From an uncultured Roseiflexaceae bacterium (lineage in GTDB: Bacteria > Chloroflexota > Chloroflexia > Chloroflexales > Roseiflexaceae), in the NCBI GenBank assembly GCA_903889425.1, contig CAISXI010000489.1:1-43527 (forward strand): a DNA stretch of 43,527 bases. The letters are read 5' to 3'. Positions 8,156 to 17,735 of this stretch are shown one piece after another (position 1 is the stretch's first letter; each line of letters opens with the position of its first letter). Both the position numbers and the translations under genes were made by a program. The notes under the pieces were generated by a model that worked only from the letters and a program-made list of their open reading frames with translations, had not been told where the DNA came from and ran no database searches.

Positions 8156-9916
8156 ATGCAGGACATTTATGTGCTGATGCGTTTTGCTAAGCCGTATTGG
8201 AAGTCGGCGGTGACGGCCTTTGTGTTGTTGACGGCATTGGTGTTTCTCGATTTGGCGATTCCCCGTTTAATTGAATACATAATAGACGTAGGTATTGCCA
8301 ATCACAACCAAGACGTGGTGGTACAAACCGGACTCATCATGGTGGGGATTTCGCTCGCGAGTGTGCTTGTTGCTGTTGGCAACAACTTGACGTCGATTCA
8401 GGTCGGCGAAGGAGTGGCCCGCGACTTGCGTGAGGCGTTGTTCATCAAAATCCAGTCTTTGTCGTTTGCTGACCTCGATCGTATGCGCACCGGGCAGTTG
8501 TTGGTGCGACTCACCAGCGACACGGCGGCAGTCCAGCGCTACTTTCAGATTAACCTACGCATCGGCACACGTGCACCGATGATGATGATTGGTAGCCTAA
8601 TTTTGATGTTTACTACCAGTCAAGCATTGGCGTTGCAACTTTTGCCATTGCTGTTGGTAACAGGTGTGATTATTGTGTTTTTTGTGTCGCGTATGGAGCC
8701 ACTCTACCGTACGATGCAACAGAAACTCGATATTCTCAATACGGTATTGCAAGAAAATGTCGCTGGCGCACGCCTCATCAAGGCTTTTGTGCGGGCAGAT
8801 GCACAGGCACAGCGATTTCTGACCACCAATGAAGATTTCGCAGATACATCGATCTCAGTCATGCAGTTTATGGCATTGATGATGCCTATTTTGACAATTT
8901 GTATCAATATTGGCATGGTACTGGTTATCTGGTCGGGTGGATTGAGTGTGTCACGCGGAGAAATGACGGTTGGGCAGATTATCGCCTTTACCAACTACCT
9001 GCTGACCACCATGACTCCATTAGTGATGATGACCATGCTGTCGAATACTTGGGCAAGTGGGGTTGCTTCGGCACGTCGTGTCAACGAAGTCTTTGATATG
9101 CAACCCACAATCACTGATCGCACGGATGCGCAGCCCTTGGCACAGACTGCAGGGCGGATCGAGTTTACCCAAGTACGCTTTGTGTATAATCTCGAAAATG
9201 CGGAGGCAGTGCTTGATGGCATCGATTTGATGATAGCGCCCGGCCAAACGGTGGCGATTTTGGGGGCGACTGGTGCCGGCAAAACATCGCTTGTGCATCT
9301 CGTGCCGCGTTTTTATGATGTGACAGCGGGGAGCGTACGGATCGACGGTGTCGATGTGCGTGACGTCGCACATATATCATTGTTGCAACAGATTGCGATT
9401 GTACCGCAAGAAACGATTTTGTTTTCGGGTACGGTGCGCGAAAACATCAGCTATGGTGCGCCAAATGCCAGCGAAGAAGCCATCGTCGCTGCTGCCCACG
9501 CAGCCCAGGCGCATGATTTTGTGACCAAACTGCCGAATGGATACGATACCCACATCGAAGAGCGCGGTGTCAATCTGTCGGGTGGTCAAAAACAGCGCAT
9601 TGCGATTGCCCGCGCTCTTTTGACGCAGCCACGTATTCTCATTCTCGACGACAGCACGAGTGCAGTCGATGTAGAAACCGAAACACACATTCAAGCAGCG
9701 CTGGCAGCCATGGCACATCAGCAAACCACACTCATCGTGGCGCAACGCATTAGCACGGTGCTCAACGCAGACAAAATCATTGTGCTCGACCAAGGGCGTA
9801 TCGTAGCCGAGGGAACACACCGCGAGCTGATGCAACAGAGTGAGATTTACCAAGAAATTTATGCAAGCCAGCTCGGTGATGGTGTCAAGGAAAATGGGTT
9901 GGCTGGTCGGGAATAA
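8156..9916 (+). CDS. ABC exporter half-transporter (TMD-NBD) with degenerate Walker B/H-loop
   Basis: 586 aa; Walker A GATGAGKTSL, signature NLSGGQKQRIAIARAL, Walker B ILILDDSTSAVD (Asp at catalytic Glu), switch LIVAQRIST (Gln at His). Confidence 0.96.
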   Translation: MQDIYVLMRFAKPYWKSAVTAFVLLTALVFLDLAIPRLIEYIIDVGIANHNQDVVVQTGLIMVGISLASVLVAVGNNLTSIQVGEGVARDLREALFIKIQSLSFADLDRMRTGQLLVRLTSDTAAVQRYFQINLRIGTRAPMMMIGSLILMFTTSQALALQLLPLLLVTGVIIVFFVSRMEPLYRTMQQKLDILNTVLQENVAGARLIKAFVRADAQAQRFLTTNEDFADTSISVMQFMALMMPILTICINIGMVLVIWSGGLSVSRGEMTVGQIIAFTNYLLTTMTPLVMMTMLSNTWASGVASARRVNEVFDMQPTITDRTDAQPLAQTAGRIEFTQVRFVYNLENAEAVLDGIDLMIAPGQTVAILGATGAGKTSLVHLVPRFYDVTAGSVRIDGVDVRDVAHISLLQQIAIVPQETILFSGTVRENISYGAPNASEEAIVAAAHAAQAHDFVTKLPNGYDTHIEERGVNLSGGQKQRIAIARALLTQPRILILDDSTSAVDVETETHIQAALAAMAHQQTTLIVAQRISTVLNADKIIVLDQGRIVAEGTHRELMQQSEIYQEIYASQLGDGVKENGLAGRE

Positions 9917-9955
9917 GAGATTACGTGTGTGTAACGATGGAAATGGACAGCAACA

Positions 9956-11791
9956 ATGACGCATTCTTCGCCACAACGAGACGTACATACAAATGCCCGT
10001 GCCACCATGCAAGGTCGGCATCCGATGGCGATTGGGCGTATCGAAAAAGCCATCGATGCCCGCACCGCGTTACGGCGCTTGGTGGCGTATCTACTCCCGT
10101 TTCGTAGGGGGTTGATTGGTGCATTAGTACTGGTCGTTATCTATACTTTGTTGGGTTTGCTCGGTCCCTATCTGATCGGTATAGCAATCGATAAATACAT
10201 TATTCCGCATCGTGTTGCCGAACTCCCCTATATTGCAGGATTAATGCTGGTCACCTACTTGTGTAGCAACATCTTTCAGGTGTGGGCGGGACGCGTGATG
10301 GCCAGCGTATCACAACGGGCTCTACAAATGTTGCGGCAGGACTTGTTTACGCATCTGCAGCGCTTACCGATGCAGTTTTTTGATCGAAATCCCGCAGGTC
10401 AATTGATGAGTCGCCTGACCAACGACATCGATGCCATCAATCAGGCGGTATCACAGAACGTGACGTCGTTGATTGCCAGCGCATTGTCGTTGGTTGGTAT
10501 TTTGGTGGCGATGTTTGCGCTTGATTTGTGGTTGGCATTGTCAGCGTTGGTGGTGGTACCAATCATGTTTTGGTTTACCCGCTTTGTGGCTACGTATACA
10601 CGACGTGGCTTTCGTGATTTACAGCGGAGCATGGGTGACCTGAATGCAGTGATGGAAGAGGCAATTAGCGGCCAAAAAGTGGTCAAGGCCTTTGGTCGTA
10701 ATGAATCCGTGCTGGCAACCTTTCGCCAGCAAAACCAAGCCACTTACACTGCCGGCGTCACTGCCAACAACTACGCACTACTACTGATGCCGCTAACCAG
10801 TGTGTTGGGAAATTTCTTTATCATCGTGTTGGCTGGTCTCGGTGGCTGGTTGGCGTTGCGTGGGTTGGTGACGGTAGGGGTAATTGCTACCTTTATTATC
10901 TATGCGCAAAACTTTATCAATCCGCTTCGGCAAATCGCCAATATGTACAACGCTATCCAAGGTGCGCTGGCTGGTGCAGAACGTGTCTTTGAAATCATCG
11001 ACACACCAGCCGAAGTCGATGGCGCCGTGCCGACTGCGACTCCGATTTTGCTCCGTGGAGACGTGGCCTTTGCGGGTGTGCAGTTTGCCTATGATCCAGG
11101 GACGCCGATTATCAAAAACATGTCGCTGGTGGCCAAGCCGGGCGAGATGTTTGCCTTGGTTGGACCGACAGGTGCAGGTAAAACCACCATCATCAACTTG
11201 TTGAGTCGTTTTTATGAAATTAGTGGCGGGAGCATTCATATCGACGGCATCGATATTCAAGACATTCCCAAATCGAGTTTGCGGAGTCAGCTCGGCTTGG
11301 TATTACAAGATACCTTTATGTTTGCAGATACTGTCCTCGAAAACATCCGCTTTGGTCGGCTCGATGCCAGTGACGAAGAATGTATCCGCGCTGCAGAAAT
11401 GGCCGATGCCGATCACTTTATTCGGCTATTGCCCCACGGATACACCACGAAACTGTCGGAACGCGCCAGCAATCTGAGCCAAGGTCAGCGCCAGTTGTTG
11501 GCGATTGCGCGGGCGATTTTGGCCGATCCGCGGATTTTGATTCTCGACGAGGCGACGAGCAGTATCGACACCCGTACCGAAGTGCGCATCCAGCGTGCAT
11601 TGTTGCGCCTGATGGAAGGGCGCACGAGCTTTGTGATTGCGCATCGCTTGAGCACCATCCGTGATGCTAATCAGGTGTTGGTCATCAACGGTGGCGAAAT
11701 TGTCGAACAAGGCAACCATGCCGAGTTGCTCGCACAACGCGGGTTATATCACCATCTGTATATGAGTCAGTTTAAAGGGCAAAGCATATAA
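9956..11791 (+). CDS. ABC exporter half-transporter (TMD-NBD), partner with canonical Walker B and degenerate signature
   Basis: 611 aa; Walker A GPTGAGKTTI, signature NLSQGQRQLLAIARAI, Walker B ILILDEATSSID, switch FVIAHRLSTI. Confidence 0.96.
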   Translation: MTHSSPQRDVHTNARATMQGRHPMAIGRIEKAIDARTALRRLVAYLLPFRRGLIGALVLVVIYTLLGLLGPYLIGIAIDKYIIPHRVAELPYIAGLMLVTYLCSNIFQVWAGRVMASVSQRALQMLRQDLFTHLQRLPMQFFDRNPAGQLMSRLTNDIDAINQAVSQNVTSLIASALSLVGILVAMFALDLWLALSALVVVPIMFWFTRFVATYTRRGFRDLQRSMGDLNAVMEEAISGQKVVKAFGRNESVLATFRQQNQATYTAGVTANNYALLLMPLTSVLGNFFIIVLAGLGGWLALRGLVTVGVIATFIIYAQNFINPLRQIANMYNAIQGALAGAERVFEIIDTPAEVDGAVPTATPILLRGDVAFAGVQFAYDPGTPIIKNMSLVAKPGEMFALVGPTGAGKTTIINLLSRFYEISGGSIHIDGIDIQDIPKSSLRSQLGLVLQDTFMFADTVLENIRFGRLDASDEECIRAAEMADADHFIRLLPHGYTTKLSERASNLSQGQRQLLAIARAILADPRILILDEATSSIDTRTEVRIQRALLRLMEGRTSFVIAHRLSTIRDANQVLVINGGEIVEQGNHAELLAQRGLYHHLYMSQFKGQSI

Positions 11792-11797
11792 CACTTG

Positions 11798-11833
11798 ATT
11801 GCGTGCGGAGGATGCGCATCCTCCGCACGCAAT
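11798..11833. repeat. Perfect 36-bp palindrome between convergent genes (REP-like or bidirectional terminator hairpin)
   Basis: ATTGCGTGCGGAGGATGC|GCATCCTCCGCACGCAAT; no unpaired centre and no T-tract on either side. Confidence 0.9.
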
Positions 11834-11834
11834 G

Positions 11835-12563
11835 TTAGGCGTCTTGGCCGTATTGGCTGCGTTCGAGTTGTTGGTCAATCAATTGTAGATCGACGCGATG
11901 ATAGATTTGCATGGTCACAAGGTGCACATAAAACAGACCACAAAAAAAGAGCCACGTGAAAATCACCGCACCAACCCAGGCATTACTGCCGCCAATCTCC
12001 AAAACCCAAGGGATAGCGGCAGCAATCGTAATCGGGATGATATATAACGGTAGGCTCCACAACCGTGCCGTGGCGTAATATTTCCATGCCTTACTGCGGA
12101 ATGCTTCCCGCAGTGGGTAGCCACTCAGGCAGCGTTCGGCGCCACTGTCATCGACATAGACGAGGCGACCAATGGCCGACACCCCACTCAAAAACATCAC
12201 TAACCACCAAAGGCCTAAACCAATCCCAAACAGCCACAACACGCTGGCTTGGGATTCATCAGCACGTTGCATGACGAGGGTCAGCCCACCACAAAAAAAG
12301 AACAGCATGGTTACCATGGTGGGTAACACATAAAAAACAAAATCAATTAGTACGGCAAACAACCCCATCAACCAGCGGGTTGTCCAGTCAACGAGTGGTG
12401 GTAACGGGGTAGCATAGCCTTTGCGGGTGTTTTCGAGATGCGAGATAATAAATCCCGCCCCAATCGGATAACCAAACAGGGTCATCCCATACAATCCTGC
12501 CACGGCCACTGCCCGCCACCACCGTTTATCCGCATGGATAACCCCAAGCGATTCACGCAACAT
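11835..12563 (-). CDS. Polytopic membrane protein, DUF4013-like
   Basis: 242 aa; multiple TM segments, GYPIGAGFIISHLENTRKGYATPLPPLVDWTTRWLMGLFAVLI pattern. Confidence 0.65.
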   Translation of the reverse strand: MLRESLGVIHADKRWWRAVAVAGLYGMTLFGYPIGAGFIISHLENTRKGYATPLPPLVDWTTRWLMGLFAVLIDFVFYVLPTMVTMLFFFCGGLTLVMQRADESQASVLWLFGIGLGLWWLVMFLSGVSAIGRLVYVDDSGAERCLSGYPLREAFRSKAWKYYATARLWSLPLYIIPITIAAAIPWVLEIGGSNAWVGAVIFTWLFFCGLFYVHLVTMQIYHRVDLQLIDQQLERSQYGQDA

Positions 12564-12592
12564 AGAATGACATCCTTTGTGGTGCGAATGAA

Positions 12593-12823
12593 TTAGGCAT
12601 AGATATTGTCGTCGTCACGTTGCGGAGTGGTGCCATTTACCTGTTGTTGAAAGCGCGCGGTGAGTTCCGCTTCGTGGGCCGCGGCGGCTTCGCGCGCAGC
12701 GGCGACAAGTGATCCCACCAGGCTGTTGGGATCATCAAAAGCCCCAATGCGGCGCAACCACCAAATACCTACCGCAGTACCGGCAATTAACCCAAAGAGT
12801 AACCCAAAAATAAAACGACGCAT
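12593..12823 (-). CDS. Small membrane-anchored protein of unknown function
   Basis: Met at 12823: MRRFIFGLLFGLIAGTAVGIWWLRRIGAFDDPNSL...; single TM. The upstream extension in the ORF track overlaps the thrS terminator and is unlikely. Confidence 0.6.
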   Translation of the reverse strand: MRRFIFGLLFGLIAGTAVGIWWLRRIGAFDDPNSLVGSLVAAAREAAAAHEAELTARFQQQVNGTTPQRDDDNIYA

Positions 12824-12840
12824 GGTACCCTCCCTCATAT

Positions 12841-12879
12841 GAAAACGCGACACCGTTGACATGACGCCAACGGTGTCGC
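12841..12879 (-). terminator. Rho-independent terminator downstream of thrS
   Basis: 12-bp stem GCGACACCGTTG (12847-12858) / CAACGGTGTCGC (12868-12879), 9-nt loop; minus strand continues GTTTTC. Confidence 0.8.
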
Positions 12880-12890
12880 TTCGCGTTGAT

Positions 12891-14669
12891 TTATGCCTTG
12901 GTGGCGATTTCGAGTTGCGCCCGGGCAATGAAATCATCCAGTGCCAATGCGCCTAAATCAGTTCCCGTACGGGTCCGCACTGCTACTGCCCCTGCGCTCG
13001 CCTCGCGATCGCCGATGATGAGCATGTAGGGGATTTTTTGGAGCTGGGCATCGCGGATTTTGGCGTTCATGCGGTCACGGCTCATATTGAGCTCGACCCG
13101 CATCCCCAATGCCGTGAGTTTGGCTTGGACTTCTTGAGCGTAGGCACCTTGTTTTTCGTCCGAAATTGGGATAATGACGGCTTGTGTTGGCGCCAACCAC
13201 AACGGGAAGGCCCCAGCATAGTGCTCGATCATCACACCCATGAAGCGCTCAGTCGAACCGGTGACGGCGCGGTGAATCAACACGGGAGTGTGCATTTGGC
13301 CATCTTCGCCGACATATTCCACACCCAAGCGTTCGGGTTGGATGAAGTCGACTTGGACGGTGGACAACTGCCACTCACGGCCCAGCGCGTCTTTGGCCAA
13401 AAAGTCGGCTTTGGGGCCATAGAACGCCGCTTCGCCTTCGACGGCTTCGTAGACGACGCCGTTGGCATCGAGGGCTTGTTTGAGGGCGGCGGTGGCCCGC
13501 TCCCATTTGTCATCATCTTTGACGAATTTGCCTTCGTTGCCGCGCAACGACAAGCGCACGCGATAGTCTGACAGTTTATAGGCGGTCAAGACTTCGTTGA
13601 TGAGTTGCAAGCAGCGACTAAACTCGGCTTGAATTTGTTCGGGCGTACAAAAGACGTGACAATCGTCTTGGGTCAATGAGCGCACCCGGGTCAAGCCACT
13701 GAGGGCGCCACTATCTTCGTAACGATAGAGGGTGGCGAATTCGGCGAAACGCATTGGCAATTCGCGGTACGAATGGCGACCCATTTCTTTGAACAACGTC
13801 ATGTGTGACGGACAGTTCATCGGTTTGAGGCGGAAGATGGTATCGCCGTCGACCATGGGTGGGAACATTGAATCGCGGTAGTTTTCGTAATGTCCCGACT
13901 TGTGATACAGCGTTTCTTTGACCAAATGCCCGGTCCAGACGTGCTGATAGCCGTAGCGGGTTTGCACTTCACGGACGTACGATTCCATCAAGTAGCGCAA
14001 CATTTCGCCCTTGGGGGTAAACAGGGGCAAGCCGGCGCCGATATCTTCGGAGAAGTAGAACAAGTTGAGTTCACGGCCAAGGCGGCGGTGGTCGCGGCGT
14101 TTGGCTTCTTCGATTTGGAAGAGGTAGTGATCGAGCTCGGCTTTGGAGGCCCATGCGGTGGCATAGATGCGCTGGAGCTGGGGGCGTTTTTCGTCACCCC
14201 GCCAGTAGGCACCAGCCACGCTCATCAACTTGAAGCCATCGGCAGGGATTTCGCCGGTGGTGGCGACGTGGGGGCCGCGACAGAGGTCTTCGAAGTTGTC
14301 TTGGCGATAGGTCGAAATAACTACTTTGTCTTTGGTGGTATCGCCATTGTCATCGTGGCCGGCATCTAGTCCGTCGATGAGTTCGATTTTGTAGGGTTGA
14401 TCATGGAAAAAGGTACGGGCCTCGGCGGCACTGACTTCGCGGTACACGAAGGGGTGTTTGGCCGCAATGATGCGGCGCATGCGGGTTTCAATATCGGCGA
14501 AGTCGTCTTGAGTGATGGCGCGGGGTAAATCAAAGTCATAATAAAAGCCATCGTCAATCGGCGGACCGATGGCAATCAGGGCATCAGGGAAGATTTCGCG
14601 CACTGCTTGGGCCATTACGTGGGCCGCTGAATGGCGAATGCGATAAAGTTGATCGGGTGCTCCAGCCAT
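12891..14669 (-). CDS. thrS: Threonine--tRNA ligase (no N-terminal TGS domain)
   Basis: Begins almost at the SAD editing motif HSAAHVMAQAV; class II motifs include MRFAEFATLYRYEDSGALSGLTRVRSLTQDDCHVFC, KPMNCPSHM, LIHRAVTGSTERFMGVMIEHYAGAFPLWLAP, and an anticodon-binding domain. Start set to Met at 14669. Confidence 0.97.
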   Translation of the reverse strand: MAGAPDQLYRIRHSAAHVMAQAVREIFPDALIAIGPPIDDGFYYDFDLPRAITQDDFADIETRMRRIIAAKHPFVYREVSAAEARTFFHDQPYKIELIDGLDAGHDDNGDTTKDKVVISTYRQDNFEDLCRGPHVATTGEIPADGFKLMSVAGAYWRGDEKRPQLQRIYATAWASKAELDHYLFQIEEAKRRDHRRLGRELNLFYFSEDIGAGLPLFTPKGEMLRYLMESYVREVQTRYGYQHVWTGHLVKETLYHKSGHYENYRDSMFPPMVDGDTIFRLKPMNCPSHMTLFKEMGRHSYRELPMRFAEFATLYRYEDSGALSGLTRVRSLTQDDCHVFCTPEQIQAEFSRCLQLINEVLTAYKLSDYRVRLSLRGNEGKFVKDDDKWERATAALKQALDANGVVYEAVEGEAAFYGPKADFLAKDALGREWQLSTVQVDFIQPERLGVEYVGEDGQMHTPVLIHRAVTGSTERFMGVMIEHYAGAFPLWLAPTQAVIIPISDEKQGAYAQEVQAKLTALGMRVELNMSRDRMNAKIRDAQLQKIPYMLIIGDREASAGAVAVRTRTGTDLGALALDDFIARAQLEIATKA

Positions 14670-14697
14670 GCCGGTATTCTCCTCACACACTATGGGA

Positions 14698-14731
14698 CAC
14701 GGAGGGGCATCAAACCAAGAGCCGCTCCGTG
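14698..14731 (-). promoter_or_regulatory. Leader hairpin just upstream of thrS
   Basis: CACGGAGGGGC (14698-14708) pairs with GCCGCTCCGTG (14721-14731), 11 bp with one mismatch, about 30 nt 5' of the thrS start. Confidence 0.5.
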
Positions 14732-14758
14732 CACATCTATTGTTATCTCTATTCTACC

Positions 14759-15268
14759 TTATTTACCTGCGAGGGTGATTTCGATGACACCATCCATGAT
14801 ATGTAGCTCTTGGACGGGGGTTTTGTCGCGCAGGCGTTTGTTGATTTCGTCTTCAAACAGCTGTGAGATTTTTTCGATGGGTAGCAATGCCCCAATCACG
14901 CCATCGAGCCGAGGTTTGGCCAAAATGATATTGCCATTGGCCACCGCCAACCCTGTGGTTAACGTCCCTTTGATGCCACCGACCAACAAATCAATTGCGA
15001 CGCTATCTTTGCTGAGGGTGACGTTGGTGACTTTGGCTTGATCGGTGCCAATATCGCGAAGCTTTTGGTTGACTTCTTCTTGGGTAATGCGCACCACATG
15101 ATTATTGCTATCATTGTTGGTGGCGGCGAGGGCGGCAACAGTGGCCGTCGGCTCCGTGACCACGGTAGTTGGGATTGGTTTGACGGTGGGGGAGATTGGG
15201 CCGCTCGTGACATACCATACACCGATACCAGATATTACAATTGCAATAACGAGTAATAAAAATTTCAT
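14759..15268 (-). CDS. Exported/membrane-anchored hypothetical protein
   Basis: Start at Met 15268 gives signal anchor MKFLLLVIAIVISGIGVWYV, Thr/Pro-rich linker, then VRITQEEVNQKLRDI...IDLLVGGIKGTLTTGLAVANGNIILAKP (lipid-binding-like beta pattern). Confidence 0.55.
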   Translation of the reverse strand: MKFLLLVIAIVISGIGVWYVTSGPISPTVKPIPTTVVTEPTATVAALAATNNDSNNHVVRITQEEVNQKLRDIGTDQAKVTNVTLSKDSVAIDLLVGGIKGTLTTGLAVANGNIILAKPRLDGVIGALLPIEKISQLFEDEINKRLRDKTPVQELHIMDGVIEITLAGK

Positions 15269-15452
15269 ACACAGACTCCTATTGGGTGACGCAGTTTCTC
15301 TACTACATAGTGTGATTATAAAGGAAAGTACTTTAGAATAGAATGGAACGGATGAGAAATAAATGAGGAGTTCAGTGCGGTGCGGATGTTTTGCGGAAAT
15401 CAATGGTGTATAGTGTGGCATATGTGGTATTGAAAACTATAGGAAGCGTTTT

Positions 15453-17735
15453 GTGAAAATCACATCCTATCGACAGGCATTATTCGTATATTGTGGCATT
15501 ATGCTTGCGCTGACCTTCCCGTATTGGGGGCTCGGTGAAGAACTCGTCTCGAGCTGTCATGCCGTGGTGATGGGTGTGTCACCGGCGACTCCCCAACAAC
15601 AAGCGTGTGAGCAGCGCAAATTTACTGATTTTGAAAATGATTTTTTGCCCGAGGTGTATAACCAAATCACCGCACCCCGGACGGGCTTCATGGCGCTCCA
15701 ATTCGCCGATAACGAAATGGGACGTCAAACCCGGATGTTGGCAGGCAAAACACCGGCCAATTTTTATACGTGGCTAATCTTTCAAATTAGTCATGACGCC
15801 TATCGGATTTTGACGATACTGGCGCTCAGTATGGCGTTTTTGGGCGGAATATTTGGATTGCTGGTATGCCGCGAGTTGCAGCTTACGCCGCTGGCCGGAT
15901 TAATCGGGGCTTTGTTTATCGCCACCAATCCCTTTACCGCATATTGGTTGACATTCCCGATGCACATCGCTTCTATTTGTTGGAGTGCGGGGGTGTTTTG
16001 GGGGATTGTGCGCATGCAACGGCGCGGTGATGCCGTGGCATGGGGCGTACTCGCATTCAGTGTGTATAGTTTGTTGATGATGGGGTATTTGCAGACGGTC
16101 GTGTATAGCGTATGGATTTTTGGAGCATATATCGTATGGCAGGCGTGGCAGCAAAAAACTGCGTGGCGTGCGATGCTGCTGTGGTGTCTCAGGCTGATTG
16201 GCGCAGCATTGATTGGCGCAGTATTGGTATTACCTGCCTATCTCGATTTATGGCAACAATACAGGATTAGCGCGCAACCGCGCTCAGCCAATAGTTTTTT
16301 TACGCACTTTATTCAAGTCATCAACAATTGGGACGGAGTCTGGTGGTATGTGAGTGTGCATACCATTCCCGAAGTATTTGGCAATCCTATGAGCGGCACA
16401 TATCCGTTTCAATTTGATGGCTTAAGTGTGCCGGTTTTTTATGGCGTTTTAATGGTGCTAGCTAGCGTATTGTGCTGGCGCAAGGTATGGCTGTGGGTGG
16501 TGTGGTTGGGGATTTTGTTGGCATTGTCGGTATCGCCTACCTTGTTTACGTGGATAATTCACGCCATTCCCGGTTTCCGTTTTTCGCAGTGGGCCCCGAT
16601 TTGGAGCGGTGTATTGCCATTGGCGCTCGTGGCTGCCTATGGGTGTGATGCGCTGCTGACGAGCCCACTCCGGCAACGCATTACCGCGACGATTGTCGGT
16701 TGTCTGCTAGGGTTGGTGGTGATTGGCGTGATGGCATTGCGGGTTGCCCAGCAACTGAGCATTGGGTTAATGTGGAATGTGGTTGCCGGTGTAGTGCTGA
16801 TTGCAATCGGATATGTCGTGATGACCCGTCGGGTAATCCCAAATCTAGTTGTGGGGATGGTGCTACTAACGATTGCCTACAGCACCTACCCGTTGATGCT
16901 CCATCAACCGCGCACCGCATTGGTGACACAGTCGCAACTCGTTGACACGATACAGCAGACGTTACGCCCGAGTGAGCGCTATGCCGTCGTATCTGCGGAA
17001 ATAGCAGATATATTGTCGCCCAATTTCAATACGATGCCAGGGCTAGCGTCGGTGCATAGTTACCATAATTTCACGTCGTTTTACTATCAAAACTATCTGC
17101 GGCAGATGGGCGGTAAATCAGTGACATTTGGGCGATTGAATCGCACGATTGCGCCTGATTATGCTGCCATGACGTTTTGGATGAGTAATATTGGGGTCGT
17201 GTTGTCATCTGCGCCGATTGATGATCCGCATGTGGTTTTGGTCAAAAAAACTGGTGCGGCCATGGTGTATCGTGTCACTCATCAAATGGGTGCGTTTTGG
17301 CGGATCCCCGTGAGTCTCCGCCCTGGGATTAGTGATATTAGAGTCGATGCCTACCATAATCGGCAGTTTCTGCCAATAACCACCGCAGAATATCGTGGCG
17401 ATAGCCAATTCGTGCGCTACCCTGTGATTGATCAAGCGAGCCTAATGGTATTGAGTCAACAATATGATGAATTATGGCAGGCCGAGGTCTATGATGGCGT
17501 GACGTGGCACCCCACGCGGATTGTCAGTGTCAATGGGGTGTTTATGGGGGTCTATCTACCTGCCCAAAGCCACGCAATAAGACTGACCTATCATGCGTAT
17601 ATGCAGTATATGTGGATTGCCCATTTGATCTGGGGTATCGGATTGAGTGTAATCGCACTATGGTGTGGGCGGCAGTGGTGGCGGAGGGATCTGGTGCAAC
17701 GTGATTCGGTGAATGGGGAATTGAGTCGCAGATGA
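15453..17735 (+). CDS. YfhO-like polytopic membrane protein (GT-C-type glycosyltransferase candidate)
   Basis: 760 aa; ~12 TM segments, conserved Cys pair region (SCHAVV...ACEQRKFTDFENDFLPE), C-terminal ectodomain LMVLSQQYDELWQAEVYDGVTWHPTRIVSVNGVFMGVYLPAQSHAIRLTY then final TM, typical of YfhO-type proteins. Confidence 0.7.
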   Translation: MKITSYRQALFVYCGIMLALTFPYWGLGEELVSSCHAVVMGVSPATPQQQACEQRKFTDFENDFLPEVYNQITAPRTGFMALQFADNEMGRQTRMLAGKTPANFYTWLIFQISHDAYRILTILALSMAFLGGIFGLLVCRELQLTPLAGLIGALFIATNPFTAYWLTFPMHIASICWSAGVFWGIVRMQRRGDAVAWGVLAFSVYSLLMMGYLQTVVYSVWIFGAYIVWQAWQQKTAWRAMLLWCLRLIGAALIGAVLVLPAYLDLWQQYRISAQPRSANSFFTHFIQVINNWDGVWWYVSVHTIPEVFGNPMSGTYPFQFDGLSVPVFYGVLMVLASVLCWRKVWLWVVWLGILLALSVSPTLFTWIIHAIPGFRFSQWAPIWSGVLPLALVAAYGCDALLTSPLRQRITATIVGCLLGLVVIGVMALRVAQQLSIGLMWNVVAGVVLIAIGYVVMTRRVIPNLVVGMVLLTIAYSTYPLMLHQPRTALVTQSQLVDTIQQTLRPSERYAVVSAEIADILSPNFNTMPGLASVHSYHNFTSFYYQNYLRQMGGKSVTFGRLNRTIAPDYAAMTFWMSNIGVVLSSAPIDDPHVVLVKKTGAAMVYRVTHQMGAFWRIPVSLRPGISDIRVDAYHNRQFLPITTAEYRGDSQFVRYPVIDQASLMVLSQQYDELWQAEVYDGVTWHPTRIVSVNGVFMGVYLPAQSHAIRLTYHAYMQYMWIAHLIWGIGLSVIALWCGRQWWRRDLVQRDSVNGELSRR

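Noticed and set aside
14670-14758. T-box riboswitch upstream of thrS
   Set aside because: Only ~90 nt between genes; no recognisable stem I/T-box consensus or antiterminator/terminator pair.
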